Both the position numbers and the translations under genes were made by a program. The notes beneath the pieces were generated by a model. The model did not search any database and was not told the origin of the DNA. It saw only the letters and a program-made list of their open reading frames with translations. 64,000 nt of DNA, taken from Acetobacter fabarum (lineage in GTDB: Bacteria; Pseudomonadota; Alphaproteobacteria; Acetobacterales; Acetobacteraceae). Positions 9,282 through 17,836 of this stretch are shown here, in pieces. The DNA lies in assembly GCF_011516925.1 (NCBI RefSeq), contig NZ_WOTG01000005.1, positions 108,056 through 172,055 of the forward strand. Reading direction: 5' to 3'. Numbering within the stretch: the first letter of the stretch is position 1; the number at the start of each line of letters is the position of its first letter.

Positions 9282-10589
9282 TTGCCGGTCCGGTTTGAAC
9301 AGCGCCCGGTTTTTTCTGACCAGCCGGTTCCGCCGCAATGGTTTGCCGCATTGCTGGACACCCTTGGCCCGTGGGGTGCAGATGCACCGGGGAGCCCCCC
9401 GGTTGCACTGGCTGTTTCTGGTGGGGGGGACAGTCTGGCGCTGGCATGGCTGGCCCGGCGCTGGCGGTGCAATCTGCTGGCCCTTGTGGTGGACCACGGG
9501 TTACGCCCCGAATCCGGGGCAGAGGCCCGGCTTACGGTGGAGCGCCTGCACGCCATGGACGTGCCCGCCCGCCTGATAACCCTGACAGACCTGACCAAAG
9601 GCCCTGCCATGGCCGCACGGGCGCGCAAGGCCCGTTATGCGCGCATGGTGCAGGCCTGCCAGCAGGCTGGCTGTGTGGATTTACTCCTTGGTCATCAGGC
9701 GGATGATCAGGCCGAAACCGCATGGATGCGTTCTAACGCGGGGAGCGGGCCGGATGGGCTGGCAGCCATGGGCTGGGTCAGCCACACGCCGGATGTGCGG
9801 CTGGTAAGGCCATTACTGGGCGTTTCCCGCGTGGCTTTGCGCCAGACATTGCGTGCGGCCGGGCTGGCCTGGGTGGATGACCCGTCTAATCAGGACCTGC
9901 GTGCCGAGCGTGTGCGGGTCCGCTTTGCCTTGCAGGAAAATGGCCTGTCCGAGCAGTTCTGGTGCCTTGCCATGGATGCAGGCGCGCAGCGCATGGCGCG
10001 TGAGAGGGCGCAGGCCATGGCACTGGCGCAGACCTGCGCATTTTACCCCCATGGCTGGGTTGGGCTTGGGCAAAACCTGCCCGAAGCGGCTACTTTGTCG
10101 GGGCTGATCCGCACGGTTGGTGCGCAGCAGTACCCCCCTGCACCGGCTGCCGTAGCGCGGCTGTGCAAAAACGGGGGAGCGGGCACACTGGCTGGCACCC
10201 AGCTTGCCAGATGGCGCGATGAGTGGTTTCTCATCCGGGAGCACGCTGGCGTGAGCGCGCCGGTAGCGGCCAGCCCCGGCGTTGTATGGGATGGCCGCTT
10301 TGTGCTGCGCGCCCCTTCTGCCCTGCTGCGTTGCGGGGTATATGTGGGGGCTGCCGGTTACGGGCTGGCGCGCAAGGTCCGTGCCGGGTGGCCAGCCCTG
10401 TTCTGTGCCGGGCTGCCCGCCTTGTGGTGGCAGGGGCAGCGGGTTGCGGTGCCGCATCTGGGGTGGTGCAGCACGGCAGACTGGGCGGATGTTTTTTTTG
10501 AGTTCAGACCGCCTGTTCCCGTAACGGGAATGGGTGTGTACGGGTGCAAAAAAGTACACAACAAGGACTATGTGGGGCCCGTGGGCTAG
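9282..10589 (+). CDS. tilS: tRNA(Ile)-lysidine synthase TilS
   Basis: An N-type ATP-pyrophosphatase that converts C34 to lysidine in tRNA-Ile(CAU) so that it reads AUA. The PP-loop SGGGDS (residues 46-51) follows VALAV, and VDHGLRP and HQADDQAET are further family motifs. The start is uncertain. A frame without stops reaches ATG 9201, which would overlap cpoB by 41 nt with no ribosome site. TTG 9282 has GGGGG about 8 nt upstream and puts the PP-loop nearer the usual distance from the N-terminus, so it is preferred. The C-terminal half is poorly conserved. The product is about 435 residues. Confidence 0.88.
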   Translation: MPVRFEQRPVFSDQPVPPQWFAALLDTLGPWGADAPGSPPVALAVSGGGDSLALAWLARRWRCNLLALVVDHGLRPESGAEARLTVERLHAMDVPARLITLTDLTKGPAMAARARKARYARMVQACQQAGCVDLLLGHQADDQAETAWMRSNAGSGPDGLAAMGWVSHTPDVRLVRPLLGVSRVALRQTLRAAGLAWVDDPSNQDLRAERVRVRFALQENGLSEQFWCLAMDAGAQRMARERAQAMALAQTCAFYPHGWVGLGQNLPEAATLSGLIRTVGAQQYPPAPAAVARLCKNGGAGTLAGTQLARWRDEWFLIREHAGVSAPVAASPGVVWDGRFVLRAPSALLRCGVYVGAAGYGLARKVRAGWPALFCAGLPALWWQGQRVAVPHLGWCSTADWADVFFEFRPPVPVTGMGVYGCKKVHNKDYVGPVG

Positions 10590-10707
10590 GAAAACGGTTC
10601 AGGCATCCCATTTATAAGAGCAAAGGTTGCTTTTTTCCCCAGGCGCCGGGCAAGATGGCAGGACACTCCGGCGCTTTACGCACTAGAAGTATGGACACTC
10701 GGGCAAG

Positions 10708-12636
10708 ATGAACAATTTAGGTCGCAATCTGGCGCTTTGGGTCAGCATTATCCTGCTACTGCTGTTACTGGTGAACATGTTCCAGCCGGGCACGGCGCAG
10801 CATGCCGCCCAGCAACTGGCATATTCCGATTTTGTGGCCGATATTGATTCGGGGCATGTCCGGTCTGTTGTCATGCAGAACCACAATATTTCCGGCACGC
10901 TGACCGACGGCACCGCGTTTGAGACCTATGCCCCCATGGACCCCTCCCTTGTCTCGCGCATGGTGGGTAAAGGGGTGGAGGTTGTGGCCAAGCCACTGGA
11001 GCAGGATGGCAGCCCGCTGCTGCGCTACTTCCTGAACTCCCTGCCCATTATCCTGCTGGTCGCGGCATGGCTGTTCATGATGCGGCAGATGCAGGGTGCG
11101 GGTGGTCGTGGTGCTATGGGCTTTGGCAAGTCCCGCGCCAAGATGCTGACCGAAAAGCATGGCCGCGTAACGTTTGAAGACGTGGCCGGCATTGATGAAG
11201 CCAAGGGCGAGTTGCAGGAAATTGTGGATTTCCTCAAGGACCCGCAGAAGTTCACGCGGCTGGGCGGCAAAATCCCCAAAGGTGTGCTGCTGGTTGGCCC
11301 CCCCGGCACGGGTAAGACCCTGCTGGCCCGCGCCATTGCGGGTGAGGCCAATGTGCCCTTCTTCACCATCTCCGGGTCCGATTTTGTGGAAATGTTTGTC
11401 GGTGTTGGCGCATCGCGTGTGCGGGATATGTTCGAACAGGGCAAAAAATCCGCACCGTGCATTATCTTCATTGACGAAATCGACGCCGTTGGCCGCCATC
11501 GTGGTGCGGGCATGGGCGGCGGTAACGATGAGCGCGAACAGACCCTGAACCAGATGCTGGTGGAAATGGATGGGTTTGAAAGCAATGAGGGCGTGATCCT
11601 GATTGCCGCCACCAACCGCCCCGACGTGCTGGACCCCGCATTGCTGCGCCCCGGCCGGTTTGACCGGCAGGTGGTGGTGCCCAACCCCGACGTAAGCGGG
11701 CGTGAAAAAATCCTGCGGGTGCATATGCGCAAGGTGCCGCTGGCATCCGACGTGGACCCGCGCATTATTGCCCGTGGTACCCCCGGCTTTTCCGGCGCGG
11801 ATCTGGCCAATCTGGTCAATGAGGCCGCACTGTCCGCTGCCCGCCTTGGGCGCCGCACGGTGTCCATGCGCGAGTTTGAAGACGCCAAGGACAAGGTGCT
11901 GATGGGCGTTGAACGTCGCTCGCTGGTGATGAGCGAGGACGAGAAAAAACGCACCGCCTACCATGAGGCCGGGCACGCCATTACCGCCGTGCTGGTGCCC
12001 GAGAGCGAGCCCATTCACAAGGCGACCATTATCCCGCGTGGGCGTGCCCTTGGCATGGTCATGCGTCTGCCTGAGGACGACCGGCTCTCCATGAGCAAGA
12101 TGAACGCCATTGCCCACCTTGTGGTGGCGATGGGCGGGCGTGTTGCCGAGGAAGTGGTTTATGGCAAGGACAACATCTGCAACGGCGCAATGGGGGACAT
12201 TAAAATGGCCACCCGTGTTGCCCGCAGCATGGTGACCGAATGGGGCATGAGCGACAAGCTGGGCATGATCGCCTATGCGGATGAAGATCAGGGCAACAGC
12301 TTCTTTGGGGCCGCCCGCAATTTTTCTGAACAGACGGCGCGCGATATTGATGTTGAAGTCAAACGCCTGATTGATGAAGCCTACGTGCAGGCCCGCAACT
12401 ACCTGCATGACCATGTGGACGAGCTGCACCGTCTGGCCGAAGCCCTGCTGGAATACGAAACCCTGACAGGTGAGGAAATCCGCCAGATCATGCGCGGCCA
12501 GCCGATTGAACGGCCGGAAGAAGCAGATGATGGCCCGGTTAACCGCCGCGCCTCCGTGCCGCAGGTTACGGGGGAAGCGCCAGCCCCCACCCCGGCGGAA
12601 GATGGCGGCGCTGTTCCCGCCCCCCAGGCCGGTTAA
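10708..12636 (+). CDS. ftsH: ATP-dependent zinc metalloprotease FtsH
   Basis: A 642-residue membrane-anchored AAA+ protease that degrades membrane and regulatory proteins. Two membrane segments flank the periplasmic domain (residues ~8-23, [16 protein letters not shown]; ~108-125, [14 protein letters not shown]). Then come Walker A (GPPGTGKT), Walker B (FIDEIDAVG), the second region of homology ([20 protein letters not shown]) and the zinc site HEAGH. A Pro/Ala-rich tail is typical. The gene follows tilS at 118 nt, a conserved alphaproteobacterial order (tol-pal-cpoB-tilS-ftsH), and is closed by a strong terminator. Confidence 0.97.
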   Translation: MNNLGRNLALWVSIILLLLLLVNMFQPGTAQHAAQQLAYSDFVADIDSGHVRSVVMQNHNISGTLTDGTAFETYAPMDPSLVSRMVGKGVEVVAKPLEQDGSPLLRYFLNSLPIILLVAAWLFMMRQMQGAGGRGAMGFGKSRAKMLTEKHGRVTFEDVAGIDEAKGELQEIVDFLKDPQKFTRLGGKIPKGVLLVGPPGTGKTLLARAIAGEANVPFFTISGSDFVEMFVGVGASRVRDMFEQGKKSAPCIIFIDEIDAVGRHRGAGMGGGNDEREQTLNQMLVEMDGFESNEGVILIAATNRPDVLDPALLRPGRFDRQVVVPNPDVSGREKILRVHMRKVPLASDVDPRIIARGTPGFSGADLANLVNEAALSAARLGRRTVSMREFEDAKDKVLMGVERRSLVMSEDEKKRTAYHEAGHAITAVLVPESEPIHKATIIPRGRALGMVMRLPEDDRLSMSKMNAIAHLVVAMGGRVAEEVVYGKDNICNGAMGDIKMATRVARSMVTEWGMSDKLGMIAYADEDQGNSFFGAARNFSEQTARDIDVEVKRLIDEAYVQARNYLHDHVDELHRLAEALLEYETLTGEEIRQIMRGQPIERPEEADDGPVNRRASVPQVTGEAPAPTPAEDGGAVPAPQAG

Positions 12637-12670
12637 TGGCAGGGTGCGGCAGTAAACGGATATGAAGCAG

Positions 12671-12700
12671 AAGAGGCGGCACCCGGTGCCGCCTCTTTTG
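12671..12700 (+). terminator. Intrinsic terminator after ftsH
   Basis: Nearly perfect palindrome: 13-nt arms (12671-12683 and 12685-12697) around one central C, with TTTTG at the end. It lies 34 nt after the ftsH stop. Its position also argues that folP translation starts downstream of it. Confidence 0.85.
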
Positions 12701-12731
12701 TATGGTGGGGACAGTAAAAAAGGATAAGGCG

Positions 12732-13763
12732 ATGTGGCACAGGCTGGTTGAACCCATGGGGTTCCTGTTTGGACCAATGGCGCAGGAGGCCATACGGCAA
12801 GGCGTGGCCCTGCCATTCCAGAACAGTACTGCCGCGTTTACAGCCGTTTTGCTGATTGAAGGGGATAGCGCTTCTGGCCCCGTGCCTGTGGGCGCTGTAC
12901 CGCATGCGTGGCTACCCGTGATGCAGCGCCTTGTTTCCCCCGTGCCCGATGCCGGGTTGCCTGCGGGGCCGCTGGTTATGGGAATCCTGAATACAACACC
13001 AGACAGCTTTAGCTGTGCAGGCCAGCACTACCATGCAGGTTCTGCCCTGCAGGCGGCCGAACAGATGGTGCGTGATGGGGCCGGTGTGCTCGACATTGGG
13101 GGTGAAAGCACACGCCCCGGTGCCGCAGTTGTCTCCCCCCAGCAGGAGTGGGAGCGGGTTGGCCCGGTGCTGGAGGGGCTGCGCCAGAGCATGCCCGATG
13201 TGCCGCTTTCGGTCGATACGCGGAATAGTCTGGTTATGGAGCGTGCACTGGCTGCGGGTGCGCGCGTGATCAATGATGTTTCCGCCCTTGGGCACGACCC
13301 GACTGCCCTGCCTTTGCTGGCAAAGCAGCAGTGTGGCGTTGTGCTCATGCACATGCGCGGCACCCCCCAGACCATGGAGCAACACACCCATTATACCGAT
13401 GTGGCCTGCGATGTGGTGCGGGAACTGGGGCAGAGGGTGGAGGCCGCGGTGGAAGCGGGCATTGCCCGTGAGCGGCTGATGGTGGACCCGGGGTTTGGCT
13501 TTGCCAAAACGCAGGAGCAGAATGTTGTTCTGCTACGCCGCATTCTGCTGCTGGCCAATCTGGGGTGCCGTGTGGTGTGCGCTCTCTCGCGCAAACGCAT
13601 GATTGGTACGCTAACAGGTGTGGCAGACCCCGCCCAGCGTGATAGCGGCACGGTGGCGGCCTCCCTTATGGCCATGCCCTTTGGCAACCCGTTGCTGCGG
13701 GTGCACGCTGTGGCCAGCATGGCGCAGGGTGTCCGGGTCTGGCAGGGGGTGCAGGGTGGGTAA
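12732..13763 (+). CDS. folP: Dihydropteroate synthase FolP with N-terminal extension
   Basis: About 343 residues. The catalytic TIM barrel starts near residue 75 with VMGILNTTPDSFS and includes DIGGESTRPGA, DTRNS, NDVSALGHD, MHMRGTPQTM, DPGFGFAKT and the C-terminal SRKRMIG. It condenses dihydropterin pyrophosphate with p-aminobenzoate in folate synthesis. The first ~75 residues (MWHRLVEPMGFLFGP onward) are extra relative to the E. coli enzyme and have no function I recognise. In the DSFS motif the usual following D-G is C-A. ATG 12732 is chosen over ATG 12702 because AAGGA sits 7 nt before it and 12702 abuts the ftsH terminator. Confidence 0.93.
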   Translation: MWHRLVEPMGFLFGPMAQEAIRQGVALPFQNSTAAFTAVLLIEGDSASGPVPVGAVPHAWLPVMQRLVSPVPDAGLPAGPLVMGILNTTPDSFSCAGQHYHAGSALQAAEQMVRDGAGVLDIGGESTRPGAAVVSPQQEWERVGPVLEGLRQSMPDVPLSVDTRNSLVMERALAAGARVINDVSALGHDPTALPLLAKQQCGVVLMHMRGTPQTMEQHTHYTDVACDVVRELGQRVEAAVEAGIARERLMVDPGFGFAKTQEQNVVLLRRILLLANLGCRVVCALSRKRMIGTLTGVADPAQRDSGTVAASLMAMPFGNPLLRVHAVASMAQGVRVWQGVQGG

Positions 13764-13908
13764 GCATGGTGCGCCAAAAATGTTTTTTGTGGCCTGAACA
13801 CGGTTTCTTCCAACCCAAAACCGTTTTAGGAAAGAGCAGCAGGACAGGACAGAAGTTTCCGCCAGCAACGGCCAGAGTATTCAGGTCCATTGCCGATTGC
13901 GGAATGGA

Positions 13909-15267
13909 ATGAGTATTATGAAGCGATTTTTTGGAACAGACGGTATTCGCGGCACTGCCAATGTTGCGCCCATGACGGTGGAAATTGCCCAGAAGCTGGG
14001 GCAGGCGGCGGGGCTGCATTTTCGGCGTGGGGACCACCGGCACTGCGTGCTGCTGGGCAAGGATACCAGATTATCCGGTTATATGATCGAGAGTGCTCTG
14101 GTTTCCGGCTTTTTGTCCGCTGGTATGGATGTCACTCTGGTTGGGCCGTTGCCCACCCCCGCCATTGCCCTGCTGACCCGCTCCCTGCGGGCCGATCTGG
14201 GGGTCATGATCTCCGCCTCCCATAATCCGTTTGGTGATAACGGGATCAAACTGTTCGGCCCCGACGGGTTCAAGCTCTCCGATCAGGATGAGCGCACGAT
14301 TGAAAACCTGATGGTGACCGACCTGCATGCGGATATGGCAGACCCGGCCCAGATCGGCCGCGCCTCACGCCTGAATGATGCCGCAGGCCGGTATATTGAA
14401 AGTGCCAAATCCTCCTTCCCCCGCAAGTTGCGGCTGGACGGCATGAAAATCGTGATCGACTGCGCCAATGGCTCGGCCTACCGGGTTGCCCCCACAGCGC
14501 TGTGGGAGCTGGGGGCGGAGGTTATTCGCATCGGGTGTGAGCCCAATGGTGTGAATATTAACGAACAGTGTGGCTCCACCCACCCCGAGGCCCTGTGTAA
14601 GGCCGTGGTGCAGCATGGTGCACATATTGGCATTGCCCTGGACGGGGATGCCGACCGTGTGCTGATCGCGGATGAAACCGGGCGTCTGATTGATGGGGAC
14701 CAGATTCTGGCCCTTATCGCCCGCTCATGGACAGCGGAAGGGCGTCTGGTGGGTAATGCCGTGGTGGCCACGGTTATGTCCAACATGGGGCTTGAACGGT
14801 TTTTGGAAAAAATGGGCGTGGGCCTTGAACGTACCGCCGTAGGCGACCGCCATGTGGTTGAACGCATGCGGGAGCGTGGGGTGAATGTGGGGGGCGAGCA
14901 GTCGGGCCATATGGTGCTGACCGACTTTGCCACAACGGGTGATGGCCTGATTGCCGCCTTGCAGATTCTGGCCGTGCTGGTCGAATCCGGACGCCCCGCG
15001 AGCGAGGTCTGCCGTCTTTTCCAGCCCTTCCCGCAAAAGCTGCGTAATGTCCGTTACGCAGGAGCCTGCCCGCTGGATACGGATGAAGTGCGTGAACGCC
15101 AGCATGAGGTGGAACGTATATTGGCCGGTCAGGGCCGCCTGCTGTTACGCCGTAGCGGTACGGAACCGCTGGTGCGTGTTATGGCCGAGGCGGAAGATGC
15201 CGCCCTTGTGGATGAGGCCGTAAGCAAAATGTGCGCTGTGCTGGAAAAAGCAACCCAGCCAGCCTGA
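13909..15267 (+). CDS. glmM: Phosphoglucosamine mutase GlmM
   Basis: A ~452-residue alpha-D-phosphohexomutase that converts glucosamine-6-phosphate to glucosamine-1-phosphate for peptidoglycan and LPS. Motifs are the N-terminal [10 protein letters not shown], the active-site phosphoserine loop ISASHNPF, the metal site DGDADR, the sugar-binding GGEQSGH and the phosphate-binding [12 protein letters not shown]. Two start codons (13909 and 13918) are possible. The first has GGAAT upstream and is used here. folP and thiD flank it; folP-glmM adjacency is a conserved feature of many bacteria. Confidence 0.96.
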   Translation: MSIMKRFFGTDGIRGTANVAPMTVEIAQKLGQAAGLHFRRGDHRHCVLLGKDTRLSGYMIESALVSGFLSAGMDVTLVGPLPTPAIALLTRSLRADLGVMISASHNPFGDNGIKLFGPDGFKLSDQDERTIENLMVTDLHADMADPAQIGRASRLNDAAGRYIESAKSSFPRKLRLDGMKIVIDCANGSAYRVAPTALWELGAEVIRIGCEPNGVNINEQCGSTHPEALCKAVVQHGAHIGIALDGDADRVLIADETGRLIDGDQILALIARSWTAEGRLVGNAVVATVMSNMGLERFLEKMGVGLERTAVGDRHVVERMRERGVNVGGEQSGHMVLTDFATTGDGLIAALQILAVLVESGRPASEVCRLFQPFPQKLRNVRYAGACPLDTDEVRERQHEVERILAGQGRLLLRRSGTEPLVRVMAEAEDAALVDEAVSKMCAVLEKATQPA

Positions 15268-15286
15268 AGCCGGAAAGCCCCTCTGC

Positions 15287-16120
15287 ATGACCCACCCCGC
15301 CCCCCAGCGCCCGAGAGTTCTGTCCATAGCAGGGAGCGACTCTGGCGGAGGGGCGGGTATTCAGGCCGACATCAAAACCATTACGGCGCTGGGTGGTTAT
15401 GCCATGACCGCCCTAACCGCCCTGACGGCCCAGAACACACAGGGCGTGCAGGATATTCTGCCTGTGCCGCCACAGTTTATTCGCGACCAGATCCGCTGTG
15501 TTGTGGATGATCTGGGGGTGGATGCCATTAAAACCGGCATGCTGGGGGGTGTTGTGCAAACGCAGGCCGTGGCGGCAGAAATTGCCCGGACTCGCGACAA
15601 TACCCCTGATCTTGTTGTGGTGGTGGACCCGGTCATGGTGGCCAAGGGGGGCGCAGCCCTGCTGGCGGAGGATGCTCTGGCCTGCCTGCGCACAACGCTC
15701 TTGCCCCTTGCAACCCTGATTACCCCCAACCTGCCTGAGGCGGAAAAGCTGACAGGGCTTACTATTCATACGGTGGAGGATATGAAGGCCGCAGCCCTAT
15801 GGCTGCACCAGCAGACGGGGGCGGCGGTTCTGCTCAAAGGCGGGCATCTGGCGGGGGAAGCGTTGGTGGATGTGCTGCTGGATGGGGCGGGAGCGCGCGA
15901 GTTTGTGGGGCAGCGTATTGCAACCCGGCACACCCATGGCACGGGCTGTACGCTGGCCAGCGCGCTGGCAACAACACTGGCGCAGGGACTCGCTCTGCCA
16001 GATGCGGTCCGGCAGTCCTGCCTGTATGTGCATGATGCTATTGAGCAGGCCCCCGAACTTGGCAGGGGGGCGGGGCCATTATGGCATGCCCATGCCTGGT
16101 ACCCTGCAACCCGGTCCTGA
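15287..16120 (+). CDS. thiD: Bifunctional hydroxymethylpyrimidine kinase/phosphomethylpyrimidine kinase ThiD
   Basis: A 277-residue ribokinase-fold enzyme that phosphorylates HMP and HMP-phosphate in thiamine synthesis. It begins RVLSIAGSDSGGGAGIQADIKT, the ThiD signature. ALTAQNTQGV, DPVMVAKGG, TPNLPEAEKLTG and the catalytic HTHGTGCTLASALA anion-hole region follow. It starts 19 nt after glmM and is probably co-transcribed with it. No TPP riboswitch is seen upstream, so thiamine control, if any, does not act at this gene through that route. It converges with the CtrA-like regulator 48 nt downstream. Confidence 0.95.
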   Translation: MTHPAPQRPRVLSIAGSDSGGGAGIQADIKTITALGGYAMTALTALTAQNTQGVQDILPVPPQFIRDQIRCVVDDLGVDAIKTGMLGGVVQTQAVAAEIARTRDNTPDLVVVVDPVMVAKGGAALLAEDALACLRTTLLPLATLITPNLPEAEKLTGLTIHTVEDMKAAALWLHQQTGAAVLLKGGHLAGEALVDVLLDGAGAREFVGQRIATRHTHGTGCTLASALATTLAQGLALPDAVRQSCLYVHDAIEQAPELGRGAGPLWHAHAWYPATRS

Positions 16121-16168
16121 AGAATGCTGGCTCCCTATGGGAACACCCAGTGTGGAGCAGGTGGTTTA

Positions 16169-16936
16169 TTAGTCCCCAACAGCCTGCAGCAGAGCAGGCT
16201 CGGGCAGCACAGGCCGGTGTGCAAGGGGGGCCATCAAGGGGGTGGGAACAGGCTGTGTCTGTGCCTGCGGGTCATGCAGAATGTACCCGCGACCCCATAC
16301 GGTGGAAATAAGGTCTTCCGCACCCACGGTCTGGAGTTTTTTGCGCAGTTTGCAAATAAAGACGTCTATAATCTTGATGTCTGGTTCATCCCGGCCACCG
16401 TATAAGTGGTTGAGGAATGTTTCCTTGGTCTGGGCAATGCCCTTGCGCAGCACCAGCAGTTCCAGAATGGCAAATTCCTTGCCGGTCAGGTGGATGGGGC
16501 GGTTGCCGACTGTAACCGTGTGGTTGTTCAGGTTCAGGGTCAGCGCGCCAACCTGGGCAACCGGGTGGGCGTATCCGTTGGAGCGGCGCAGAATGGCCTG
16601 TGCGCGGGCAATCAGCTCAGCGGATTCAAACGGTTCGGCCAGATAATCATCAGCCCCCAGTGTAAAGGCCCGTATCTTGGCGTCTGGCGTATCAACGTTG
16701 GAAAGAATGATAACGGGTGTTGTGATCTTGAGCGTGCGCAGGGTGTTGAGAATGGTGTACCCGTCCATGTCCGCCAGGGTCATGGTAATAATGGCAAGCC
16801 CATAATCGTAATTTCGCAGCAATTCTATGGTGTTTTGGCCAGAGCGGGCCAGATCCGCCGCAAAACCTGCTTTTTTCAGGGCGGAAAGAATGGCCCGGCT
16901 GGAGGTAAATTTGTCCTCGGCAAATAGAATGCGCAT
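16169..16936 (-). CDS. CtrA-like response regulator with degenerate receiver domain
   Basis: About 255 residues. The C-terminal OmpR/PhoB-type winged helix is strikingly CtrA-like (HLTGKEF, FLNHLYGG, EPDIKIIDVFICKLRKKL, TVWGRGYIL). The N-terminal receiver aligns with CtrA without gaps, but key residues differ. The phospho-acceptor Asp51 position is Thr (AIITMTL), the second residue of the acidic pair is Lys (AEDK), and the conserved Lys in the KPF motif is Glu (LAEPFE). Aspartyl phosphorylation is therefore not expected. A ~30-residue Pro/Ala-rich tail follows the DNA-binding domain. ATG 16936 is chosen for its GTGAGG site and its match to the CtrA N-terminus; GTG 16948 is an alternative. The upstream region is unusually AT-rich. 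Confidence 0.88.
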   Translation of the reverse strand: MRILFAEDKFTSSRAILSALKKAGFAADLARSGQNTIELLRNYDYGLAIITMTLADMDGYTILNTLRTLKITTPVIILSNVDTPDAKIRAFTLGADDYLAEPFESAELIARAQAILRRSNGYAHPVAQVGALTLNLNNHTVTVGNRPIHLTGKEFAILELLVLRKGIAQTKETFLNHLYGGRDEPDIKIIDVFICKLRKKLQTVGAEDLISTVWGRGYILHDPQAQTQPVPTPLMAPLAHRPVLPEPALLQAVGD

Positions 16937-16989
16937 GACTGGCCTCACATAGCTGCAGGTATGGGGTGATACACCTTGAGGTTGTATTG

Positions 16990-17290
16990 GCTCGCTCTGA
17001 TGATACTTTTACGTGTTTTTCTGAAAAAATAAACACAAATTCATATTATTTTTATTATTTCGATAATAACAGATATGTGACTGGCGTATAGCTTGACCCG
17101 ACATATCGGAAAAAAAACATAGCGTTCTTTGGAACAGACTATACGGGCAAAAAGTTCCCTATGGGATAAATAATAAAGTATTATAAAGTAATTTTTTTGC
17201 GAACAATAAATAGTCATGTTGAGTATATTTATTATTTCCTAACAAAATCTGTGTTTATAAAAAGTTTACAAATTCAGTGCTTCACTCTTC
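16990..17290. other. AT-rich island between the CtrA-like gene and tsaE
   Basis: About 300 nt that are sharply AT-rich against a GC-rich background (for example TATTATTTTTATTATTTCG and GTATTATAAAGTAATTTTTT). No gene is supported. It holds the upstream region of the minus-strand CtrA-like gene and of tsaE. It also contains a perfect stem-loop at 17052-17069. It may be a promoter/regulatory region bound by nucleoid proteins or a remnant of inserted DNA. I see no insertion-sequence ends or exact CtrA boxes. Confidence 0.6.
17052..17069. repeat. Perfect 7-bp inverted repeat with TTCG loop
   Basis: TTATTAT-TTCG-ATAATAA, located ~120 nt upstream of the CtrA-like start codon. On either strand it could form a small hairpin with a four-base loop, or act as a two-fold symmetric protein-binding site. 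Its function is unknown. Confidence 0.5.
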
Positions 17291-17377
17291 CCGCTTCCGG
17301 CTTGATATGGAAAAGGTCAGTCTTGGACCCGATGCAGAGGGCACGCGCCCACCACGGAGCAGGAGCAGGAATCGGTC

Positions 17378-17836
17378 ATGTTGCTGAAAACCGAAGCCGA
17401 TACGGTACAACTGGCCAGAACTCTGGCAGGCCTTGCCCGTGCGGGGGATGCCATTTTGCTCTCTGGTCCGCTGGGGGCGGGCAAAAGCGTGTTTGCACGC
17501 GCGTTTTTGCGTAACTTCTGCGCCGCACCGGATATGGAGGTGCCAAGCCCCACCTATACGCTGGTGCAGGCCTACGACTCCCCCACGGCCACGGCCTACC
17601 ATTTTGACCTGTGGCGTCTGGGCAGTGTGGAGGAACTGGACGAACTGGGGTGGGATGATGCGTGCGAGGGCGTCATGCTGGTGGAATGGCCCGAACGGCT
17701 GGAGGACATGACCCCCCCCGATGCGCTGCACATCACCCTTATGGTCGGAGCGGATGGAAACCGCCGTGTCACTCTGGCTGGCTGGGCGGACCGCCTTCCC
17801 CCGCAACCGGCCACACTGCTGGAGCCCGGGGTATGA
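17378..17836 (+). CDS. tsaE: tRNA threonylcarbamoyladenosine biosynthesis ATPase TsaE
   Basis: A 152-residue P-loop protein needed with TsaB and TsaD to make t6A37 in ANN-decoding tRNAs. Walker A is GPLGAGKSVFARAFLR, followed by SPTYTLVQAYDS, the HFDLWRL block and a VEWPERL segment, all family hallmarks. A good AGGAGCAGGA site precedes the ATG. Its stop overlaps the addB start by ATGA. In many alphaproteobacteria two sugar-recycling genes (amgK, murU) sit between tsaE and addB; here they are absent. Confidence 0.94.
   Translation: MLLKTEADTVQLARTLAGLARAGDAILLSGPLGAGKSVFARAFLRNFCAAPDMEVPSPTYTLVQAYDSPTATAYHFDLWRLGSVEELDELGWDDACEGVMLVEWPERLEDMTPPDALHITLMVGADGNRRVTLAGWADRLPPQPATLLEPGV

Noticed and set aside
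10765..12816. A ~680-codon open frame antisense to ftsH and running into folP.
   Set aside because: No family motif; a high-GC shadow of ftsH, which is unmistakable on the other strand.
15140..15300. Possible thiamine (TPP) riboswitch ahead of thiD.
   Set aside because: Only 19 nt separate glmM and thiD and no conserved CUGAGA-type thi-box was seen.
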